This document shows positions 14,086-19,749 of a DNA stretch of 23,479 nt, one piece after another. The DNA is from Flemingiibacterium sp045600005 (GTDB lineage Bacteria > Bacillota > Clostridia > Oscillospirales > CAG-272), in contig JAZRXB010000254.1 of the NCBI GenBank assembly GCA_045600005.1, positions 1 through 23,479 of the forward strand, given 5' to 3'. Under the pieces are notes generated by a model. It did no database searches, was not told the DNA's origin, and saw only the letters and a program-made list of their open reading frames with translations. How positions within the stretch are numbered: position 1 is the stretch's first letter; every line of letters begins with the position of its first letter. The translations under genes and the position numbers were made by a program.

Positions 14086-14203
14086 CCCAAAATAATTCCT
14101 TGTACAGCGGTTTTTGAAGTAGGTTAGGGGGGTGGGGGAAGGGCGCCGGTGCGAAGCACCGGATAAACTTCTTTTCCGCTGGAAAAAGTTCCGCCCTTCC
14201 CCC
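14086..14203 (+). repeat. Dispersed structured intergenic repeat, copy B (three-way junction)
   Basis: GGGGGAAGGGCG (14134-14145) pairs perfectly with CGCCCTTCCCCC (14192-14203). Inside are two hairpins: CCGGTGC-GAA-GCACCGG (14146-14162) and AACTT.TTTTCC-GCT-GGAAAA.AGTT (14166-14190). The left flank (CCCAAAATAATT, then CAGCGGTTTTTGAAGTAGG) matches the flank of copy A at 1173. The right edge is 12 nt past the stop codon of GH27 gene 2, so on the minus strand it is the first structure in that gene's 3' region, but no U-tract follows it. Confidence 0.75.
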
Positions 14204-14215
14204 AAGAAATAATCG

Positions 14216-15340
14216 TTACCTCTCAAGCTTCCCGCGGAAGATGCAGGAGGCGTGAGGAGCGACTGATACGTCGAAGTATTCGCGCACGGTCAGCTCTTCG
14301 CCGGTGAAAAGATCGGTCATCACCATTTTCAGATGAGCGGAGGCGGGAATGCCGAACGCTTCAAAGGACGCCTGAGCGCCGCCCGCGCGTTCGCCGAAAT
14401 TGAAGAACGCGACCGCGTATTCGCCGTTCGAGAGATGACGGAACGCCGTTTTCAGATTCGCGTTCCACGGATGCTGCTGCCAGATCGGAGGACGCGCCGC
14501 TTCGTCCTGATCGAGGGCGATCAGAGCTTTGTTCGTCACAAGCTCCCGCGCCGCGTCCATCATGTTCCGAACGTCGCAGCCGAGCATCAGCGGAGCGCCG
14601 TATAAACACCATAGCGTGAACTGCGTCCGGTAGTCCGCATCCGTGCAGCCCGTCGTGCCGACATTGCCCTTGCCGTACATCCCGACCGTCAGCATATCCA
14701 TGTCGTTGTAGCAGTTCTCGCCCGAAAAGCCGAACTTGTCCTTCTGGCTCATCGCGATCTCCGTGAAGCTCTGGAAATTGTCGTGAATGTCGTGCGTCGA
14801 ACGGTACATATGCGCGCCCGACGAACGGATCCACGTCCACGTGTCGTCCAGTCCGCCCGAACAGCCCGAAAACAGAATGTCGCGCCCGCAGGTCTCGAGC
14901 GCTACCCCGATCCGCTGGAACAGAAGCGGACCGCTCGCCGTCGGCGGGATGAAACAGTAGTCGTATTTTAAGAAATCCACTCCCCACCCGGCAAACGTCG
15001 CCGCGTCGAGAAATTCGTGGTCAAAGCTGCCCGGATACCCCGCGCAGGTCCGAACGCCCGCACAAGAATACATCCCGAACTTCAACCCCTTCCCGTGAAC
15101 GAAATCCGCCAGAGACTTCATCCCTTCCGGGAACTTCGCACGGCTTGCGACAAGCTCCCCCGTCGCTTCGTCCCGCTCCTTCTCCGCCCAGCAGTCGTCG
15201 ATCACAACGTATTCGTACCCCGCGTCCCTGAGTCCCGTGTCAATGAACGCTTCCGCCGTCTCTCTGATCAGCGAATCGCTGATGTCGCGCCCGAACGTGT
15301 TCCATGAATTCCACCCCATCGGCGGTCTTGTTACGATCAT
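14216..15340 (-). CDS. Glycoside hydrolase family 27, probable alpha-galactosidase (copy 2)
   Basis: A 374-residue enzyme. ATG 15340 is preferred because AGGAGG lies 9 nt upstream and the protein then begins like copy 1 (MIVTRPPMGWNSWNTF); the ATG at 15373 falls in the promoter -10. Asp127 (FLKYDYC) and Asp184 (RSTHDIHDNF) are the nucleophile and acid/base. Residues around the active site differ from copy 1 at 127-131, 158-166 (SGCSGGLDD against SACNWGTAD) and 183-186, which could change the subsite. No signal peptide is present. Its own promoter overlaps the end of the preceding operon, so it is transcribed independently. Its 3' side carries the structured repeat, then the promoter of copy 1. 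The pair looks like an old gene duplication. Confidence 0.95.
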   Translation of the reverse strand: MIVTRPPMGWNSWNTFGRDISDSLIRETAEAFIDTGLRDAGYEYVVIDDCWAEKERDEATGELVASRAKFPEGMKSLADFVHGKGLKFGMYSCAGVRTCAGYPGSFDHEFLDAATFAGWGVDFLKYDYCFIPPTASGPLLFQRIGVALETCGRDILFSGCSGGLDDTWTWIRSSGAHMYRSTHDIHDNFQSFTEIAMSQKDKFGFSGENCYNDMDMLTVGMYGKGNVGTTGCTDADYRTQFTLWCLYGAPLMLGCDVRNMMDAARELVTNKALIALDQDEAARPPIWQQHPWNANLKTAFRHLSNGEYAVAFFNFGERAGGAQASFEAFGIPASAHLKMVMTDLFTGEELTVREYFDVSVAPHASCIFRGKLER

Positions 15341-15372
15341 GAGAATCGCCCTCCTCAGTTTGCTTTTTCCCA

Positions 15373-15401
15373 ATTATACCATGCTCTCCGTCAAATTGCA
15401 A
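15373..15401 (-). promoter_or_regulatory. Sigma-A promoter for GH27 gene 2
   Basis: On the minus strand TTGCAA (15396-15401), 17 bp and TATAAT (15373-15378). The flank CTCTTGCAATTTGA matches the DUF5107 promoter at 1338 almost exactly. The promoter starts immediately after the terminator of the upstream oxidoreductase operon. Confidence 0.85.
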
Positions 15402-15403
15402 GA

Positions 15404-15443
15404 GAAAACCGGCATTTTCCACAGCTTTGAGGAAAATGCCGGT
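15404..15443 (-). terminator. Terminator of the solute-binding/oxidoreductase operon
   Basis: ACCGGCATTTTCC (minus strand) pairs over 13 bp with GGAAAATGCCGGT around a 10-nt loop (15408-15420 with 15431-15443), followed by TTTTCTC. It lies 19 nt after the stop codon of the gene ending at 15463. Confidence 0.85.
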
Positions 15444-15462
15444 CAGATCACCGTAAAAACGC

Positions 15463-17220
15463 TCAGCCGAGCTTTGCCAGCGCAGCCTTCGCCCAGTTCT
15501 GCGCCTTCTCACGGCAGACAGCCGCCGCCGATTCGTTCGACGCAAGCGTTTCGCCGAGCGCGAGACAGGACGGGTCGGCGGCGATCGCTTCGAGACGCGC
15601 ACGGCTCGCTTCGTCGGCAAAGCGCCCGATCAGACACAGCGCCTTGTGAACGTTGCATAACTCGGTCGTCCAGAGCCACGGGTAACGATAGCGCTTCCCG
15701 GAATGATAGACGTAGTTCTCCATCGGACGTTCCAGAATTTCTCTTAGCACCGGCAGACACCGCCGGTCGCCGAGAAGTCCCAGCCCGACCGCCGCGTTCT
15801 CCGAAAGCAGACGATCCTCCGACGTGAGCCAGCCCGCCAGCGCTTCCGCCGCGCCTGGGACTGCGCCGATGCGGACCGCGTATAATCCCACACAGGGATG
15901 GATCGACGACAGAAGCGTTTTCAGCTCCTCCGTGTCGGCGGGCAGCGGGACCGTCTGCCACGTCGGTCCCACCTCGTCGTTCAGATCGCATAACCCGCGG
16001 TTGTTCATCTCGGACAGACAGCCCGTGTACGCCAGCGCTCTGCGAAGCTCGTTGATGTGCGTCGACGAAACGTCCAGCGCGGAACAGTCATGCTCCACAC
16101 AGAGCGACGCCATCACGCCCGCCGCTTCGCCGCATTTCTCGATGTCCGTGCGCATCCGTACCGTCGAGGTCATCACGTGACCCGTGCCGATGTGCTTGCC
16201 TGCCGCAAGCAGACCGTCGAAGCCCTTCGGGATCAGCGCGCCCGCCGGGATCCCGACCGTCGGTCCGTAGGCGTGCATCGTGCAGAGCACCTGCCAGTCC
16301 TGAAACTCCTCGTCCTCGTTCCAGAGGTCGGGGTTCGCGTTGTCAAGCGGCGAAAGCGTGTAGAAGATCGGCTCGGACGGCTTCTTTCCGGCAAGGAAGT
16401 CCGAAAACGGATAGACCGTCTCGCACTCGACGCACTGACATTCCCTCCGTCCCGTCTCGAAGCCGAGCGCGTACAGACGGCTCGCCTGCGTGACCTTTTT
16501 CGGCAGACACGGCTCGGAAGCCGACCACTTGTAAACGAGCTTCGCCGCTTCCTCCGGCGATCTGTTGCCGAAATCCTCGCAGAAGGTCCAGCGTCCCAGC
16601 ATCTTTCCGTTCGACATCACGCCGACCGTGCGTGAAAAACGCGCTTCGCGGTTGTCCGACCTCCGTCCGCCGAGCATCTTCGCGCCCGCCAGACGGCAGA
16701 CCGCGCCCTCCGCGCCGTCCACGACGACCCGCGCGCCGATACTGATCTTCTTCTCGCCGTCGAAGATCACCGCGCCGCAGACCCGGTCCCCGTCCATGAT
16801 GACGTCGGTCACGGCGGCGGAATACATGCTTCGGACGCCGTACTGCTCGAACGTCAGGCTCAGCGCCAGCTCCTTCACCGGCGTCGTGTAGCCCTTCTTC
16901 GCGCCGCGCTCCATCGTCGTCGAGTGATGATAGCGCCCCGTGCCGACGATCCGGTTGGCAAGCACGTTCACGTCCTCGTAAAGTCCGCCCCACGCGCCGT
17001 AGTAATAGTCCCATACGCACGCCGCCGTGCCGACGCCGCCCGGGATCGGCGCGAGATCGACGCCGATCACGCTGTGACCGCGCTTCGCCGCCGCGATCGC
17101 CGAGATCGCGCCCGCCGTGCCGAGTCCGATCACACAGACCTCGCATTCGAGATCGAATTTTCCGTCGAACGGCTTCTCCATCAGAGCGCCGTCCCAGAGT
17201 GTCCGCATACTCAGCTTCAT
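15463..17220 (-). CDS. FAD-dependent oxidoreductase with C-terminal HEAT-like repeats
   Basis: A 585-residue protein. ATG 17220 is chosen: GGAGGAG lies 7-9 nt upstream and the start overlaps the preceding stop as ATGA. Residues 27-56 form the dinucleotide fold, with GLGTAG at 32-37 and VIGVD as the ribose-binding acidic strand end. GGVGTAACVWDYYYG (61-75) follows. The second FAD contact, GFDGLLAAGKHIGTGHVM to CGEAAGVMAS (333-372), is typical of the FAD_oxidored family (PF12831), found in many glycan loci and often misnamed xanthan lyase. From about residue 440 the chain has helical HEAT-like repeats (LLSENAAVGLGLLGDRRCLPVL). The reaction is unknown; oxidation of a sugar hydroxyl or of a sugar-derived product is inference. 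There is no signal peptide. It is the last gene of the operon. Confidence 0.92.
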   Translation of the reverse strand: MKLSMRTLWDGALMEKPFDGKFDLECEVCVIGLGTAGAISAIAAAKRGHSVIGVDLAPIPGGVGTAACVWDYYYGAWGGLYEDVNVLANRIVGTGRYHHSTTMERGAKKGYTTPVKELALSLTFEQYGVRSMYSAAVTDVIMDGDRVCGAVIFDGEKKISIGARVVVDGAEGAVCRLAGAKMLGGRRSDNREARFSRTVGVMSNGKMLGRWTFCEDFGNRSPEEAAKLVYKWSASEPCLPKKVTQASRLYALGFETGRRECQCVECETVYPFSDFLAGKKPSEPIFYTLSPLDNANPDLWNEDEEFQDWQVLCTMHAYGPTVGIPAGALIPKGFDGLLAAGKHIGTGHVMTSTVRMRTDIEKCGEAAGVMASLCVEHDCSALDVSSTHINELRRALAYTGCLSEMNNRGLCDLNDEVGPTWQTVPLPADTEELKTLLSSIHPCVGLYAVRIGAVPGAAEALAGWLTSEDRLLSENAAVGLGLLGDRRCLPVLREILERPMENYVYHSGKRYRYPWLWTTELCNVHKALCLIGRFADEASRARLEAIAADPSCLALGETLASNESAAAVCREKAQNWAKAALAKLG

Positions 17221-17978
17221 AAAAGCTCTCCTCCCTTCACCGCCGCAAGCACGTCGGGATAGGACGCGGACACGAGATACCGCACGCCGTCGTCCCCGGT
17301 CAGATCGACCGGCGCGGCAAAACGATAGCCGAACGACAGCGCCATGCCGGTGATCAGCGCCCTGCCGAAACGCGCCCGGTTCGACGCGAACCATCCGTCC
17401 GCCTTCCGGTGCGCTTCGGAGATCGAATCGTCCTTTCCCACCGTGAAGCGCAGGATGAACTCGTCGTCAAAGCTCCCCTTCGTCAGCGTCACGTCCCCTT
17501 CGTCGAACTCGGTCAGTCCGGTCTCTCCGGCGAGCAGGAACGCGAAGGTCTTTTCGTACTCCATGAAGGGTCTGACCCGCGTGTCGATCACGCGCGCCGC
17601 CTTCACCGTTTCATAGCCGCGCTCCGGCGTGAACAGGAGCGCTTCAAAGCCTTCCGCCGTCTTCTTCACTTCGAGCGTCTGCGTGCCGAGCAGCAGTCCG
17701 CAGCCGGTCGAAAGAAAGCGTCCGCTGAGCGCCGTGCTGACCGCCAGAATGTGCAGTCCGCCCTTCCCGTCCAGAATGCCGCGCTCCGTCAGCTCTGCGG
17801 CGAGATCGGAGGCGAGCGGCGTGTCGGGCTTCGCCGGATGCGCCGCCTGCATCGCGTCGCCGAACTCCGCTCCTGCGGAAAAGCCCTGCTCGACCACAAG
17901 ACACCGCTCCCCGCCCTTTGCGGCGAGCGGATATGCCAGCGCGGTCGCGCCGAGGATCAGCGTGTCGATCTGTTTCAT
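17217..17978 (-). CDS. Short FAD-oxidoreductase-like protein with degenerate nucleotide motif
   Basis: A 253-residue protein starting at ATG 17978, with AAGGAG 9 nt upstream. The first 32 residues make a beta-alpha-beta unit (DTLILGATALAYPLAAKGGE then CLVVEQG), but the GxGxxG glycines are reduced to GATALA, so FAD binding is doubtful. The rest (for example VIDTRVRPFMEYEKTFAFLLAG and SFDDEFILRFTVGKDD) looks like the substrate domain of an FAD_oxidored protein, without the second FAD contact that ends such enzymes. It overlaps the following full-length oxidoreductase by 4 nt (ATGA), so the two are probably translationally coupled and may form a heteromer. It could instead be a decayed paralogue. 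I do not know a named family for it. Confidence 0.82.
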   Translation of the reverse strand: MKQIDTLILGATALAYPLAAKGGERCLVVEQGFSAGAEFGDAMQAAHPAKPDTPLASDLAAELTERGILDGKGGLHILAVSTALSGRFLSTGCGLLLGTQTLEVKKTAEGFEALLFTPERGYETVKAARVIDTRVRPFMEYEKTFAFLLAGETGLTEFDEGDVTLTKGSFDDEFILRFTVGKDDSISEAHRKADGWFASNRARFGRALITGMALSFGYRFAAPVDLTGDDGVRYLVSASYPDVLAAVKGGELL

Positions 17979-18004
17979 GAAAATCTTCTCCTTAATTATA
18001 TGAG

Positions 18005-18054
18005 ATGCAGCCGGCTGCAGGCCTGCGGATGACGAAGCTGACAAGCGGCTGCAT
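18005..18054. repeat. Intercistronic inverted repeat within the operon
   Basis: ATGCAGCCG (18005-18013) pairs with CGGCTGCAT (18046-18054). The left arm also overlaps a local palindrome, GCAGCCGGCTGC (18008-18019). It lies in the 101-nt gap between the binding-protein gene and the first oxidoreductase gene. There is no U-tract, so it may protect the 3' end of the abundant binding-protein message rather than stop transcription. A -10-like TATAAT lies at 17995-18000, but no matching -35 is seen. Confidence 0.6.
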
Positions 18055-18079
18055 ATGGGATGTACGCGGACGTGAGCCG

Positions 18080-19531
18080 TCAGTTGAAATAGGTCTCGGC
18101 GAAGGTCTTGATCTTGCCGTCGATCGAGGACGACTGCGAAGCGTACCACGAAGCGAAATTCTTGTCGTTCGCCAGCACCATGTTGTAATACTGCGCGCCG
18201 CTCACGCCGGTGATCAGCGAATTGATCCAGCCGGTGTCGAAGGACAGGCAGGAGCGGATCAGCTCGATCATCTCGACCGAATTGTCGTCGCGCGCGTACT
18301 TGCCCTTCAGCGCGATCTCATAGAACGCGGGCGCGACCGTGTCGTGCGATTCGCGGCAGAGCGCTTCGAGGAGCAGAGCCGAGGTGTCCGGGTCGTTCGC
18401 CGTGACCGGGATGGTCATCATCGTGACCGTGTTGGCGGTCGTGGTGAGGTAATTCTTCTGCGCGTCGTCGTACTTCGGATAGGGCAGGATGCCGAAATCG
18501 TCGTCCATCGTGCGGAGCTTCGCCGAATTGCCGAGCAGAGCGGGAACGAGCAGCGACTGACCGTCGCGGAACATCGTTTCGACGAGCGCCGCGTCGCTGG
18601 ACGCAAAGTACACGTCCTTGTCGTAAGCCATGTCGACCAGATGCTCGACGACCGAGATCGTGCGCTCGGTGTTCCAGATGCTGGTGAGCGAGCCGTCGTC
18701 CTTGTAGCCGAGCGTCGGCGTGTCGTAGGCGACGAGATAAGGACGGATGTAGGTGTCCGAAACGACGTAGCCGAAGCTGTCGGTCTTGTCCATCTTCGCG
18801 TTGCCGTCGACGTCCTTCGACGTGTCCTTGATGACCGACATCATCTTTTCATGCGTCCATTTTCCGTCGCGCACGACCTGATAGAGGTCTTCGAGCTTGT
18901 TGTCCGCCGCGATGGATTTGTTGTAGAACATACAGAAGATGCCTTCAAGCAGCGAGACCGCCACGTCGCCGCCGACCATGAAGCAGCGGTTGTTGATCGT
19001 CAGCGCGTCCAGACCCTCCTGCGTCCACCAGTCGGAGCCGAGGCTTAAATAGGGCAGATCGATCAGATTCAGCATATCGCCGCTCTGGATATTGGTGACA
19101 AGGCAGGCCTGATAGCCCGCGATGAGGTCGTATGCACCGTCTCCCGCCAGCACGCTGTTGTGGATCGTGTTGGCAAAGGAATCGTGGTTCGCCCAGTCGC
19201 CCTTGAAGTCGATGAAATCGAGCTTGCAGTTATAGCGCTCCTCGATGGCGGCGTTGCGGCGCCAGATCGCGTCGTTCACGATGTCGCCGTTCTCGCCCTC
19301 GGTCTCGAACTCATACGCCCACTCGGTGCGCAGCAGCATATGATAGGTCTTGCCGCCGAGATCCTTCACGAGCAGCGCTTCTTCGGCGGGATCTTCCGCC
19401 GAGGTGTCCCCCGCCTCACCCGAACCGGTCGGATTTTCCGAGCCGCCGTCCCCTGCTCCGCAGGAAACGATCGTGGGGATCGTCATCAGCGCGGCGAGCG
19501 CCGCAGCCAGAATACGGATACTGTTTTTCAT
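18080..19531 (-). CDS. ABC-type extracellular solute-binding lipoprotein 2
   Basis: A 483-residue lipoprotein. ATG 19531 is chosen, with AAGGAG about 11 nt upstream and a signal peptide starting directly after it; further upstream the frame is leader DNA. The signal has Lys2 and Arg6, a hydrophobic core, and a lipobox ending IVSC at Cys24, followed by a Gly/Ser/Glu-rich linker. The mature domain shares the order of elements with binding protein 1: IVNDAIWRRNAAIEERYNC (about 90-108), DWWTQEGLDALTINN, LYQVVRDGKWTHEKMM, DFGILPYPKYDDAQKNYLTT and DDNSVEMIELI. It should capture a sugar or oligosaccharide outside the cell. No ABC permease or ATPase gene is nearby. It leads an operon with two oxidoreductases, suggesting its ligand is their substrate or precursor. 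A promoter with a palindromic spacer precedes it. Confidence 0.92.
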   Translation of the reverse strand: MKNSIRILAAALAALMTIPTIVSCGAGDGGSENPTGSGEAGDTSAEDPAEEALLVKDLGGKTYHMLLRTEWAYEFETEGENGDIVNDAIWRRNAAIEERYNCKLDFIDFKGDWANHDSFANTIHNSVLAGDGAYDLIAGYQACLVTNIQSGDMLNLIDLPYLSLGSDWWTQEGLDALTINNRCFMVGGDVAVSLLEGIFCMFYNKSIAADNKLEDLYQVVRDGKWTHEKMMSVIKDTSKDVDGNAKMDKTDSFGYVVSDTYIRPYLVAYDTPTLGYKDDGSLTSIWNTERTISVVEHLVDMAYDKDVYFASSDAALVETMFRDGQSLLVPALLGNSAKLRTMDDDFGILPYPKYDDAQKNYLTTTANTVTMMTIPVTANDPDTSALLLEALCRESHDTVAPAFYEIALKGKYARDDNSVEMIELIRSCLSFDTGWINSLITGVSGAQYYNMVLANDKNFASWYASQSSSIDGKIKTFAETYFN

Positions 19532-19577
19532 TTTCCGATATACTCCTTTTATTTTGCGAAATTTGGAATCCGTCAAC

Positions 19578-19606
19578 AGTATACCTGATTTTCTTTGAAA
19601 ATGCAA
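19578..19606 (-). promoter_or_regulatory. Sigma-A promoter of the binding-protein/oxidoreductase operon
   Basis: On the minus strand TTGCAT (19601-19606), 17 bp and TATACT (19578-19583), the same boxes as the citrate synthase promoter. ATTTTC-TTT-GAAAAT (19588-19602) is a perfect inverted repeat filling most of the spacer and touching the -35, a likely operator. Confidence 0.8.
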
Positions 19607-19691
19607 TGCAGAAAACATGACTTTCTTTCAGAAAACAAACTTCTTTTCCGATTTTCCCCCGTTTTTTCTCCGTCCTCTGCCGGAAAACGTC

Positions 19692-19719
19692 TTGACTTTT
19701 GCGCCGATTGTGATACAAT
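19692..19719 (+). promoter_or_regulatory. Sigma-A promoter of the GH95 gene
   Basis: TTGACT (19692-19697), 16 bp and TACAAT (19714-19719), with an upstream TG (19711-19712) as an extended -10. ATTGT-GAT-ACAAT (19707-19719) and GATAC/GTATC (19712-19725) are inverted repeats overlapping the -10. It is divergent from the operon promoter, about 85 bp away. Confidence 0.75.
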
Positions 19720-19749
19720 GGTATCGGAAAAAGACTGTGAGGTGTCCTT

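Noticed and set aside
18005..19048. 347-codon plus-strand frame opposite binding protein 2
   Set aside because: It has no ribosome binding site, an Arg/Val/Asp-rich product, and overlaps a gene with a lipoprotein signal on the other strand.
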